This document shows positions 11,224-21,326 of a stretch of DNA of 64,000 nt, in pieces. The notes beneath the pieces are model-generated. The model had not been told where the DNA came from, did not search any database, and was given only the letters and a program-made list of their open reading frames with translations. Every line of letters begins with the position of its first letter. Within the stretch, counting starts at the first letter, position 1. Made by a program: the position numbers and the translations under genes. The stretch is from Pseudeuparius sepicola (Eukaryota > Arthropoda > Insecta > Coleoptera > Anthribidae): assembly GCA_963920635.1 (NCBI GenBank), contig OY987298.1:63881949-63945948 (forward strand), given 5' to 3'.

Positions 11224-12831
11224 CCCAAGTAACATTTTAAGTTATAATTATTTATCTTAAGTCCAAATAGTTGTATTAGGGTTATAAAATTGTCGCTTAT
11301 GGTAGACAAAATAACTATAGGTCTTATAGTAGTTGTTATGATGTTATTTACTCGAATCGTGAAAGTAATTGTTCTATAAATGTCTTATAACCGGCATAAC
11401 ATGGTTACTTTAACGTCAACATTATATAGTCTTTCAAAGGTTATTATAAGGTTGTAAAGAAGTCTCCGTCGTTGAGAATACAACAACTTTTACGACTTTA
11501 GAAATATAGTTGTACGACGGTTGTAAAGAAAATAATTTGACCACATTAAAACTTTGTGGAGCGATAGTCGTATAAAGACGATTTAAATATATTATAAGAC
11601 ATCAGTAAGTGGAAGTCATAGATGTTGTAGAACAGTTTTAAGCAAGATCTTAATACGACATAGAAATGAGAACATGACGGTAAGAAAGTAGTGCACATGC
11701 GCGTTAATCTTAATTTCAACCTCAGTATGACCCCAGTAAGTGGTAATTTTAATAAAATACCTTTATACGACTTTCGTAGGATCATTAGTAAAAGTGAGAC
11801 GTAATTTATTGTATCATAATATGATACAATGATAGTAAATGTAAAGCAGTAATAAATATGTACAGTATAAGCATATCGGCATCTGTTAAAAATTATTATG
11901 AGTTTTACAAAAGACTGGGCAAATACAAAAGCTCAGGAAGTTATAGACGAGCAGTTACAAAAATTTTGAATTAAATCAGTTTTGTCATACAAATCTTTAT
12001 TTTTTTTTATACTACTACTACTACTAGCACTACTACGAACTTGACGAGGCACCTACCCAGGACCGCAGAAATTTCTAAAGACAGCCCTCCACGAGCATGC
12101 GCATATAAATACTTATTCTGTAATTTTGATTTTAGTTTTACTCGCTTTATAACCTCTTAATAGTCGTTTGACAGTTTTAGAACTATTTGTGACCTCTTAG
12201 TAGTTTGACTGAAGTTTTACAACTACTAAGTCATATAAGCACCGTCGGCCATGTTTGCCATCAGACATTCAGTTAAATAGGACAACCATGTTTGTCTTAC
12301 GAAGGTGGCAAAACTTCGAATTTAATTTGTGGGCACAAATCATAGAAATTTGAGTGGAAAACATGTGTTTTCGACAAATCGAACTATCCTGTACAACTGT
12401 AACACTTTAAATTTTAATTTAAAGCACGTTAATATTTTAAATTTTTTCTTTCATTTCCTTTAATTTCCAATATTTTAAAAGCGCGTTGTAAATTTTCGAG
12501 CTATATTTATAATTTTAGATAGATTCCGTTGAGTACAATCGCCAAAAACCGAGATGCTTTATTGCATAATATCACCAATGTATAATTTTGTTTTTACCAC
12601 TTACGGCCGAGACAGAATGAAATGTCTTCGTATTACAAGCAACTTATAAAAGTCATCCCTATCCAATCAAGTCATATAAAAGTAGTATGAAAAGTCATGA
12701 AAACCCGTTTCCAACCGTCCATATTCAGTCATAAAGAAGTTGTAAAAAGGACGATACGTCTATAGACAAGTTGTATTATTGGTCGCAACAACGTCTTCAC
12801 GTGTTTTATGCAACTTTAAATGTTACTTGGG
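11224..12831. mobile_element. nested DNA element with CCCAAGTAACATTT ends
   Basis: This element starts CCCAAGTAACATTTTAAG and ends with the complement of CCCAAGTAACATTTAAAG. It sits inside the left arm of a mariner derivative whose right arm supplies the uninterrupted reference. Comparison leaves a duplicated CT (11222-11223 and 12832-12833), or a 3-bp CTC if the end is shifted by one. Inside, short phrases such as GTTGTAAAGAA, TCGTATAAAGACG and AAGTCATATAAAAG recur in both orientations. No transposase is encoded. Superfamily unknown. Confidence 0.7.
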
Positions 12832-13401
12832 CTCGGAAATTAGCAGAGCTAGAAGAGAGGTTAAATGAGGAAAGAATTGCAGTTTTGAATGATAAATCTA
12901 ATGCCCCTTTTGGATTTTTTAAAAAAGTTCATGGCTCACTAGATATTTTGAAAAGAGTGATTTTTTGCTATTTCATCAGATCTCCCTAGCTTCGTTATTT
13001 CTGATTATACAGAAAAACTGTAGAGACAAAAATTGTAGATAATTTTGGGCTTAAAAAGATAATCTGATTCAATCCAATTATTTATGTTGTTTGTGATTTT
13101 CGAGATATGACATAGACTTGTGTTTTTTTTAAATGTAAATCTTAGTTGGCTGTGGCCTTATCAAATCGGCCATTTTTTTATCTTTCCAAAGATATAATAC
13201 TCGGCTTAGTTATTATAAAAAATAAAAGAGCTATATGGCTAATTTTATGATTTTTTTCAATTTTCACATAGTCAGTCAGTAATTACGTTCTATTTTGTAA
13301 TTAGACATATACTTCAAACTTTCTAATATTTTGTTTTTAGCTGGTAACAAAATATAACAAAATAAAACAAAAATTAAAAAACTCAAATTCAAATTATTAT
13401 T

Positions 13402-13560
13402 ATTTAAAAAAAAGGTGTTCAAATAATCCACCATTATTATTTATGCAAATATTGCATCTTTTTAAAACTGAATTTGTCGCCTTTCCTAGAGAGCGCCTGT
13501 CAATACTGGCAATTGCTTCTAAAACAGCTGCTCTTAATTCAGCAATTTTCTCATACTTTT
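13402..13560 (-). pseudogene. C-terminal remnant of mariner-like transposase
   Basis: The minus-strand frame reads ...YEKIAELRAAVLEAIASIDR... then VLKRCNICINNNGGLFEHLF and a stop. It ends in the FEHL signature seen in the relic at 440-590 and is bordered by the two inverted arms. It shows that the 11187-14113 element descends from a full-length mariner-like transposon by loss of the catalytic region. Confidence 0.65.
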
Positions 13561-14824
13561 GTTACCAGCTAAAAATAAAATATTTGAAAGTTTGAAGTAT
13601 GTCTTATTATAAAATAGAACGTAATTATGAAAATATTCCATGGCTGACTATGTGAAAATTTAAAAAAAAATCTGAAAATTAGCCACAGCTATTTTATTTT
13701 TTATATTAACTATGCCGAGTATTATATTTTTGGAAAGCTCAAAGAATGGCCGATTTGATAAGACCACAGCCTACTATGATTTACATTTAAAAACACAAGT
13801 TTATGTCATATCTCAAAAATCATAAACAACAAAAAAAAATTGATAGAATTATCTTATTAAGTCCAAAATTATCTACAATTTTTGTCTCTACAGTTTTTCT
13901 GTATAATCAGAAATAACGGAGCTACGGAGATCTAATGAAATAGAAAAAAATCACTCTTTTCAAAATATCTAGTGAGCCATGAACTTTTTTATAAATCCAA
14001 AAGGGGCATTAGATTGAGCATTCAAAACTGCAATTCTTTCCACATTTAACCTTTGTTCTAGCTCTGCTAGTCTCCGAGATCCCCATAGTGGGCATCGAAA
14101 AAAACTCACCCTGTATACTCTAGTCGAAAATTATACAAAGATTCGTAATAGTACTTATAAATTGTTAGTAATAAATATTGGGTAAAAAGAAAAATAATCG
14201 TCAATATATTTTTAAAATACTCCATATGGATTTGAAAGTGGAGCTTTCCAGATAGGTCTCAGAAAGCGTTATTATAGCCGGGTATATTTCCCCCAAACAA
14301 AGTGTAAATAACTTTACATTGCCATCGGAGCGTGCCCTGAGTCAGGGCCGTATCTGAGGGGAGGTTTTGGGGGTTCAACCCCCCCCCCCCCCCCCCCCGA
14401 AATACCACCATTTTATATGCTTTTGCATCACCACTAGAACGAGCTCCCCGAGCTTCAGTGAGTGCAATAATTTATTAAACTGGTTTTCCAGTAGAGCATG
14501 GAAACCGGCCCGAAAAATGCTAACAAAACATAATTTTGGGATCAGTGCAGTATCGAGTTTTATCATCAGAATATGCTTTCAAATAAAATAAAACATAACT
14601 GGCAACACTGGACAACAGTAAACGGTGAACGGTGGTGCATGGCTGCATGCGCCATGCATTAGGAGAATATGGGATTCCCGGAGTCGATTTTATGAATAGA
14701 TTGGTACTAATTTGTATTTGAAGATTTATTTATTATTTTTATGAAAGGTTCAGTTAGGCAAGTGGCGCGAACAAATCTTTTACCATCTACTGGCAATTCT
14801 AAAGGTGTCGTCAGGCCAGGCAGA

Positions 14825-15112
14825 GAATGTATAGGAATACATTCGTAAGAATGAGAAATCAAATAAGTAGAAAAGGGATAGGTATAAAATGAGAAAAGGA
14901 ACAAATATTCAGCTATTATTATAATTAATATTTTTTAAGTTTTAATGTTAAACTTGTTCAACTTAAACCTAGTTCAGGTGAATGTGTGGGAATACATTCG
15001 CAAGAACGAGAAATCAAATAAGTAGAAAAATGCGAAAAGGAATATTCAGCTATTATTATAATTAATATTTTTCAAGTTTTAAAGTTAAACTTGTTCAACT
15101 TAAACTTTTCCA
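14825..15112. repeat. two-copy direct repeat of about 140 bp
   Basis: Copies at about 14825-14970 and 14979-15112 share GGAATACATTCG, AGAAATCAAATAAGTAGAAA, TATTCAGCTATTATTATAAT and GTTAAACTTGTTCAACTTAA. They lie inside the outer hAT-like element. Indels of 2 to 15 bases separate the copies. Confidence 0.75.
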
Positions 15113-15198
15113 GTTTTTTTATTAAAAACCATTTAAAAATAGTAGTTTTTTTAACCTTAAAGCTATTTCAACTTCAACAGCCACTGGTCTAACCCCTC

Positions 15199-15662
15199 CA
15201 GGGCCGGCTCTAGGCGGGTGCGAACTGTGCGGCGTATACGAGGCCTGCGTACAGGGTTATCCAGTCAGTAGCGTATTTAAAAGGGCAGGGCCGAAACCAT
15301 TTCAGAATTTGAAAATACTCACTGCAGCTTGAAAATCTGAAAATATTGGGATTTGTAAGAATAATTTTAAGTAATTTTCTTTAACATTCCTAAAAAAATT
15401 CGCATGCGCCGCATTTTAAAGAGTTATTTTAAATGCACTTGTTTGAAAGAAATTCACATAAATTGTCCCTCCCCACCCGAAATTAATTTCTATATACGTC
15501 ACTGAAGTGATCTAAACTTATCGCCCCGGCCTACTCTTTTAAACAGTGACGCACGCAAAAAATATACCTACCATTCTAGTGGCGTATCAATTTTCAAAAA
15601 TTTGTTCTAAATGGATTAAATAATTCCTTGCCGGGGCCCCACAAAAGCTTGAGCCGATCCTG
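15199..15662. mobile_element. hAT-like MITE nested in 14343-15696
   Basis: It starts CAGGGCCGGCTCTAGG and ends with the complement of CAGGATCGGCTCAAGC. The flanks AACCCCTC (15191-15198) and AACCCCCC (15663-15670) form an 8-bp duplication with one mismatch. The 464-bp body has no gene. The GGCCGGCTC terminus is a familiar hAT-type end. Confidence 0.7.
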
Positions 15663-15704
15663 AACCCCCCACAAATTTTAGCTAGATACGGCCCTGCTCT
15701 GCGT

Positions 15705-17549
15705 ACATCGTCCGACCTCCGCCGCCGCAAGTCTCTAGACTTTGGTAATACCAGAAATTTCCGGGAACAGCAGCTGCTTTCGAGCAGAAGTGGCCCTTTA
15801 ATTCTTATAAAACGTATATTTAATTTTTATTGGCCTTGAGGCGTTAAATAAAACAAAATTCCGATAAAGAAAGGTGCCGAATATTGCCGCAATATTTTAG
15901 CTCAAAATCCTTCTCGTGTTCATGTTCGTAGGTAATCAACGTTTTTGAGGTAGACTTTTCCTGATCGCAAATAATTATAATACTTATTACATAATTATTT
16001 ATTATATAAATACAGGGTGTTCGTTTAAAAACTTACCGCCCTTTATAATATGGAAACAGCAAAAAACAAAATTTGCCGGGTTTATTTAGTTAACAATAAT
16101 TGTATGTCGAAGTATGTTGATAATTTTTACGTTCTCCAGATTCAGGGCGTTAAGTTACGTCGTGGTCCTTGTCGAGGTGATTGATTTACAAGCAGTAGTG
16201 GGAGGCAGGACCACAACAATTACAGAGGATTTTTTTCTATTTCGATTTTTCAACATATATCTATACAGTCACTACAGGAGTTAGTTGTTAGTGCAGAACG
16301 CTGAAAAGGCCGACTATCTGTATTAGTTAATGACCTAAAGGTTCTTCCCAGCGAGGCGGAGGCGGTAGTGCCTCCTCTGTATAGGAGTGTAGGAAATATG
16401 TACAAAAATAAGATGCCAATTTACTAGAGATAAATAAGTGGTTTTTAGATTATGCGCATTCATTTTTAGAATAAACTCAATCTATACGGTGAATTCGGAA
16501 TATTTGGCCTGGGTCAAGAATTTAGAATGAGAGCAGTGTGAAATTTTTTTTTTCGTGTTATTAGACGAAACAGGAGGCAAATATATTATGCCCATTTACA
16601 GCCTAGAAACATTGTAGTTAGCACGGGCTCTTTGTCATTAAAGAGTCTTGTTGGGTAGGGTTATTCGGGTGTTCGGTGACGTCATGCTTTGGGTATTTTA
16701 ATATATATACAGGTAAGGATTGAGGTAACAGGCGAAGAGGAGGACGTGAGAAATTATAAGAATGTCAGAGAATTTTTTGTGTTATATATGAGGATACATT
16801 GTTTAATTAGGATTTAGGGAACCCCATCTAGATTTAGTCTGACCAGACTGCCATAGTCCACATAGTAAATTCTTGGCTCAATAAAAAATATAATTATTTA
16901 CTGGAAACCTAACCTTAAGAAATTGTTTTGTTGGACCCATCTTTTATTTTCAAACCACGGAAAAGAAGTGTGGTCGAAAATCGAATATAATAGTCTCAAA
17001 AATTTACACCGATCGATAGAGAGGCACTCAAAAAGTCAGGAGATTATTATAGCTGTACTTGTAAACTGCATCTTTCGGATAAACAAAATATAGTAAATGT
17101 CATTGATTCATTGATTCTACACGCCAAATCGAACTTCGAATAGTTAATCAGTCCATCTGAAAAAATAGACATTACAATATATTAGCATTAGCTTATTAGT
17201 TGGTATATGTAAATTTAGTTCTAGCTATATAGTGCCCAAATACATGAATCTCAATTCAGTGGGAGAGATTTTTTTGCAAATTTGTCAGGACTTTCATCGT
17301 ACTAAGGGAACAAATGTTCTAGTTCCGATTTGCGGCAATAAAGATTACAGTTCACACTCATTGGAATTATTTTATGTCTCGAATTTTTAACAATAATTGT
17401 ACCAACAAGTTATTTTGACTACTTTACAGAGAAGAAATCGCAGGACCACTGTAATCTACAAGCGACCTTAAAGTAGGTACCACTTGTTTTTAAAAGGCAA
17501 ACAAGGATTCTGATGTTCATGTCCTTGTCTCGACGTTCTTAATGTGTAA
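15705..17549. other. no supported gene
   Basis: Repeat-poor AT-rich DNA. A single mariner-type end, ACAGGGTGTTCGTTTAAAAA, occurs at about 16013 without a detectable partner. Nothing else is recognised before the LTR at 17550. Confidence 0.4.
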
Positions 17550-17757
17550 TGTTGTGGAATCAAACAGGTTGGTTGTCGATGTCACATCTTTATTCTATGA
17601 ATGCTTATCAATTCGTCTCCACATATACAATAATTGTTATAGTTACCTACTTTAGTGTCCTACATTCTAAACTGCTGAATAGCTATATTTATGTTTAAAC
17701 TAATAAATAAAATAACGATATGGATAATGATAATGATAATTATAAGAAGGCACTACA
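17550..17757 (-). repeat. 3' LTR
   Basis: 208 bp, TGTTGTGG...CACTACA on the plus strand, that is TGTAGTG...CCACAACA in the element's sense. It differs from the 5' LTR only by an extra AT in GCTTATCAATT. Confidence 0.95.
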
Positions 17758-17770
17758 CCTTTCCCCTTTC
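17758..17770 (-). other. polypurine tract
   Basis: In the element's sense, GAAAGGGGAAAGG lies directly against the start of the 3' LTR. This is the expected place and composition for the plus-strand primer. Confidence 0.9.
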
Positions 17771-17959
17771 GAAAAGTTTGCTTAATATCTATTCCTATTT
17801 AACCCAATAAATGTATTATGTTATGAATATTATACTCGATGTTTGTAATATTATATAACTTAATTAAATATAATTATTATTACAAGTATAAGTACATAAT
17901 ACAGTATTTCTTATCTAAGAACTTATATAATTTTTTTTTTTTAGAAAACAAGCAAACAA

Positions 17960-19303
17960 TTAATCACCTTTTTTGTACAATTTCAGTTTGTTATTGTGAA
18001 CAGTTTGTTCTACGTTTTGGTTTAGAATAGTTGAATTTACACCATTTTGTTTTGTGATTTTAAATGGACTTTTATAGGGGCTATCTAATTTATATTGAAA
18101 ACCACTTTTTAATAACACCAAATCTCCAATGCGAAAGTTTGAAGGATTAACTTTTTCGTCGTACTCTGACTTAGACTTTGTTTTAGCGTTGTTGTGTAGC
18201 TCCTGAATTCTCTTATGTGCTTCGTTTAGTTTATATTTTAATTCATCTGCGTAATTATCAGTGTTATATACAGGGTTAGACGTACTGTAAATATCATTTG
18301 GTAAGTTTGGAATTTTTCCAAATACTAATTCATAAGGAGAGTAGTTCGTTACCGAATGAGGGGTTGTGTTATAGGCAAAAACGAAGTATTGCAAAAATGT
18401 GTCCCAATTTGAGCCATTTGAGTATGTGATTAAATATTCGTTTAGAACTCTGTGATTTCTCTCTAAGCTACCTAGAGTTTCATGATGAAAAGCAGTTGAA
18501 GTGCTATGCTTTATATCTAGTGACTTATTAATTAATTTTTGAGTTTCGTTTATGTATTCTGTGCCTAGATCTGTTTTCAAAATTTTTGGAATTCCAAATT
18601 TTAACATAAAGTCTTCAAATAACGCTTTGGCTATGCTTTTAGAGTGTTTACTTTCTAAAGGTATAGCTTGAATGAATTTAGTTAGATTGCATTGTATAGT
18701 TAAGATGTAACGGTTATTGTTTTCTGTGATTTTTAATGGTCCTACTGTGTCTACTGAGATATTTTCAAAACTAGTCGACGGAGTTTCTGTAATGACCATT
18801 GGTTCAATTGTGTGTCTAGTTACCTTATTTTTATGACATTTCTCGCAATTAGATATGAACTTTTTTACCATTTTTGACATATTCTTCCATATATATTTTT
18901 GTTTTAATTTATTAATTGTTCTCTTCACACCGGTGTGTCCTCCCAATAAAGAATTATGGTATTTTTCTATGAGCTCATTTTGTAATTTTTTTGATTCTAC
19001 CTTAATTGGGGGTTCATATAACAAAATAATTATTCCGGAGTCGTATTTTTTATATATTTCATTATACATTTCTTTGAAAGTCATGACTTCTAAATAAGCA
19101 AATATATTGTCTTTTAACGAAAGTGCTAGCTTTTTAAAATTCATCGCTACAAGTTTCTCCAGAACAGTACCTAAGTTTTGTTCCAGATTATCGCTCAGTA
19201 GTGTAATTTTAACATTTTTCTCTTCTATTTCAATATTATTTTTAAATTTATTTTGATAGTTAGCGCGCTTGTCAATAATATTGAATTTGGTATGTTTAGT
19301 CAC
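17960..19303 (-). CDS. pol (IN): Gypsy integrase
   Basis: Integrase inserts the cDNA into the genome. The frame (447 codons from a GTG) has the zinc-binding H116, H123, C153, C156 and the catalytic D185, D245, E281, with the D,D35E spacing intact. The C-terminal part carries a basic region and ends without a chromodomain that I can see. The frame extends upstream of 19303 and overlaps the end of the RT frame in the -1 register. It contains no stop and looks functional. It has no ATG near its start, so expression should depend on the upstream frame, either by -1 frameshifting at 19333-19339 or, in an undamaged parent copy, by simple continuity. Confidence 0.93.
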   Translation of the reverse strand: MTKHTKFNIIDKRANYQNKFKNNIEIEEKNVKITLLSDNLEQNLGTVLEKLVAMNFKKLALSLKDNIFAYLEVMTFKEMYNEIYKKYDSGIIILLYEPPIKVESKKLQNELIEKYHNSLLGGHTGVKRTINKLKQKYIWKNMSKMVKKFISNCEKCHKNKVTRHTIEPMVITETPSTSFENISVDTVGPLKITENNNRYILTIQCNLTKFIQAIPLESKHSKSIAKALFEDFMLKFGIPKILKTDLGTEYINETQKLINKSLDIKHSTSTAFHHETLGSLERNHRVLNEYLITYSNGSNWDTFLQYFVFAYNTTPHSVTNYSPYELVFGKIPNLPNDIYSTSNPVYNTDNYADELKYKLNEAHKRIQELHNNAKTKSKSEYDEKVNPSNFRIGDLVLLKSGFQYKLDSPYKSPFKITKQNGVNSTILNQNVEQTVHNNKLKLYKKGD

Positions 19304-21129
19304 TTTTGATTGCCATTTGGACCGATAATATCGTTTTTTGCCATAGAGCGAGTTGTCACTGCTACAGTTGTTGGTATTAGTGCTTTTAACATATCTGAAT
19401 CTACTCGAATTCTTGATAAAGCATCCGCATTAGTATTGGCTGAGCCTGGTTTGTACTGTATTTCAAAATCATAATCCTGTAATTCTAAGCGTATTCGCGT
19501 CAATTTTGAAGAAGGATTTTTGTGGCTGAATAAACCGACTAAAGGTCTGTGATCTGTTATCACAATCAATTTTCTTCCAAAAAAATAAGGGCGGAAATAA
19601 GTGATTCCCCAGTAAATTGCTAAAATTTCTTTTTCTATCACAGGTTTATTTAATTCGTGTTTCGTTAAGGATCTGCTAGCATATGCGATGGGTCTATCAT
19701 CGCCAATCATGCCTTGGGATAAAACGCAACCTAAAGCGAAATTTGAGGCATCAGTAGTTAGAATAAAAGTTTTTTGAAAATCCGGATACTGTAAAATAGG
19801 AGGTTCAATAAGTTTTTGTTTCAAATTTATAAAAGAATTGTTGCAATCAGATGACCAAACAAACGGTTTGTTTTTCTTTAATAACTGGTTCAGTGGGTAT
19901 GCTATGCTTGCAAATTCTTGGATGAACCTACGGTAATAGTTCATGAATGCAATAAAGCGTCTTACATCATCGACGTTTTGCGGTGTCGGGTAATTGTTTA
20001 TGGCTTCGTATTTTTTTGGGTCAGGCAAAATGCCTTTATCAGAGATTAAATGACCTAGATATATTACTTCTTTCTGTAAAACATTACATTTTAACGGATT
20101 AAGTTTTAAATTGTATTTTCGACATCGTTCAAAAACCTTTGTCAAATTATTGTTGTGATGCATTAGGCTGCATCCGAAAACGATGATGTCATCTACATAT
20201 AAGAAAGCGTCTGCGTCCAGTCCGGCCATAGCTATGCTAATCATTCTGGAAAAACTATTTGTTGAAATATTAAGACCAAAAGGAAGTCTTTTAAAGTGAT
20301 AATGACCTGAGTCAGATGAGAAGGCTGTGAGAGGGCGAGATTTTTTTTCTAACTCTATCTGGTGGAATGAACTTGCCAAATCTAAAGTACTGAAATATTT
20401 CGCTCTACCTAATTGATCAAGAATATCTTCTATACGGGGCAATGGAAATTTATCTGTTACTATTTTTTTGTTTAGTTGTCTAAAATCTACCACCAATCTC
20501 CATTTTTTATTTTCGTCCTGCGATTTCTTTTTTACTATTAACAATGGTGAATTATATGAACTTATGGAGGGTTCGATAATATCATCGCGTAATAACTGTG
20601 AAACTTGATTTTTTATTTCTTCCTTCTGGGAATGGGGCAATCTGTAGTTTTTTATAAAAACTGGATTTTCATCAAGCAATGAAATTTTTTGTTTGTAGAA
20701 ATTGTTTGCCGGAAGTTTATCACCTTCCAAATAAAATATGTCGTTATAATTCATGCAAATATCTAGAATAGTTTTGTTAGCCTTATTGTCCTCACCTTGT
20801 AATCGTATGTTATTAAGCAGTTTTGCTGATCTGTGCGCAACGTCTTGCGCACTACTTGTGTCAGTAATAACACATAATTCATAATTTGCAATGGGTTCCA
20901 TATCTACGCTAAAATTATTATCGATAATTACATCCTCACTGGTTGTGTTTACCAAGAAAACATGAGGGATGCCCTTACTAGGTACTAGAGTGTTACTTAA
21001 AAATACACCTGGGGTTATTTCTTTATTAAGAATTATACTATCTTCGCTAATGTGTTTATTTACGGCTTGGATTAATTTGGTTCGCGCTGGGATAGTTATT
21101 TTGTCGACGAGCGGTAATTTTGTTTTCAT
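19300..21129 (-). CDS. pol (RT-RH): Gypsy reverse transcriptase and RNase H
   Basis: It copies the element's RNA into DNA and degrades the RNA strand. In the 609-residue frame the palm carries D250 (FSTLDLASS) and the YVDD box at 311-314. RNase H carries D460 (TTDAS), E501 nearby, D526 (TDHRPL) and D569 (NADALSR). The RT ends with TGA at 19300-19302, and the integrase follows in the -1 frame. The same frame as the downstream half of the protease is separated from it by one TAA at 21142-21144, probably a point mutation in a continuous pro-pol frame. All catalytic residues I can check are present. Confidence 0.95.
   Translation of the reverse strand: MKTKLPLVDKITIPARTKLIQAVNKHISEDSIILNKEITPGVFLSNTLVPSKGIPHVFLVNTTSEDVIIDNNFSVDMEPIANYELCVITDTSSAQDVAHRSAKLLNNIRLQGEDNKANKTILDICMNYNDIFYLEGDKLPANNFYKQKISLLDENPVFIKNYRLPHSQKEEIKNQVSQLLRDDIIEPSISSYNSPLLIVKKKSQDENKKWRLVVDFRQLNKKIVTDKFPLPRIEDILDQLGRAKYFSTLDLASSFHQIELEKKSRPLTAFSSDSGHYHFKRLPFGLNISTNSFSRMISIAMAGLDADAFLYVDDIIVFGCSLMHHNNNLTKVFERCRKYNLKLNPLKCNVLQKEVIYLGHLISDKGILPDPKKYEAINNYPTPQNVDDVRRFIAFMNYYRRFIQEFASIAYPLNQLLKKNKPFVWSSDCNNSFINLKQKLIEPPILQYPDFQKTFILTTDASNFALGCVLSQGMIGDDRPIAYASRSLTKHELNKPVIEKEILAIYWGITYFRPYFFGRKLIVITDHRPLVGLFSHKNPSSKLTRIRLELQDYDFEIQYKPGSANTNADALSRIRVDSDMLKALIPTTVAVTTRSMAKNDIIGPNGNQK
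19333..19339 (-). other. slippery heptamer A AAA AAC at the RT/IN overlap
   Basis: On the minus strand the RT codons GCA AAA AAC form the canonical -1 heptamer A-AAA-AAC, 11 codons before the RT stop. Slipping one base back enters the integrase frame, which is open from here onwards. Alternatively the run of six A residues marks a one-base slippage mutation in a pol that was once continuous. Confidence 0.5.
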
Positions 21130-21141
21130 GGGGAGTGTTAT

Positions 21142-21326
21142 TTAAGTATGATTCGTATGTATAGTGAATGACCAAGTAAGATAGTCAATAAAACACGTAT
21201 AATTTATCAAAAAATCTCTACCTATTATGCCATCTGTAAGAATAGGAAACTTATCGTCTATCAAATGAAATTCTTGTGAGAAAACTTTGTTTCTTACGAC
21301 TAAATTTGTTGCAGTGAGACCTAAAG
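21142..21326 (-). pseudogene. pol (PR): Gypsy protease, C-terminal half
   Basis: It carries the retropepsin C-terminal motif IIGRDFL and a following TCFIDY strand. The true protease reading begins just after the 7-bp duplication. Codons upstream to 21408 in the same frame belong to the inserted DNA element. It ends at TAA 21142-21144, in frame with the reverse transcriptase. The reading frame of this half agrees with that of the N-terminal half across the duplicated bases, so the insertion interrupted an intact gene. Confidence 0.85.

Larger units (their letters stand above)
11187..14113. mobile_element. mariner-like deletion derivative, split by an insertion
   Basis: The ends are inverted (right end CAGGGTGAGTTTTTTTCGAT; left end similar with two changes) and abut TA at 11185-11186 and 14114-14115. 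The arms are about 540 bp: 11187-11223 continuing at 12834-13340 on the left, and about 13560-14113 on the right. The left arm is interrupted by the 1.6-kb element at 11224-12831. The spacer keeps a C-terminal transposase piece on the minus strand. The 72-codon frame at 12771-12989 lies in the arm and is not a gene. Confidence 0.8.
14343..15696. mobile_element. hAT-like non-autonomous element (outer)
   Basis: The termini CAGGGCCGTATCTGAGGG and the complement of CAGGGCCGTATCTAGC are inverted. The 8-bp flanks CCCTGAGT (14335-14342) and CTCTGCGT (15697-15704) agree at six positions, as expected for an old hAT target duplication. It contains a run of 20 C residues at 14379-14398, a local tandem duplication and a smaller hAT-like element. 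No transposase was recognised. Confidence 0.65.

Noticed and set aside
17839..18030. Small plus-strand frames antisense to the Gypsy integrase and RT
   Set aside because: They are antisense shadows of long minus-strand genes with complete catalytic motifs.
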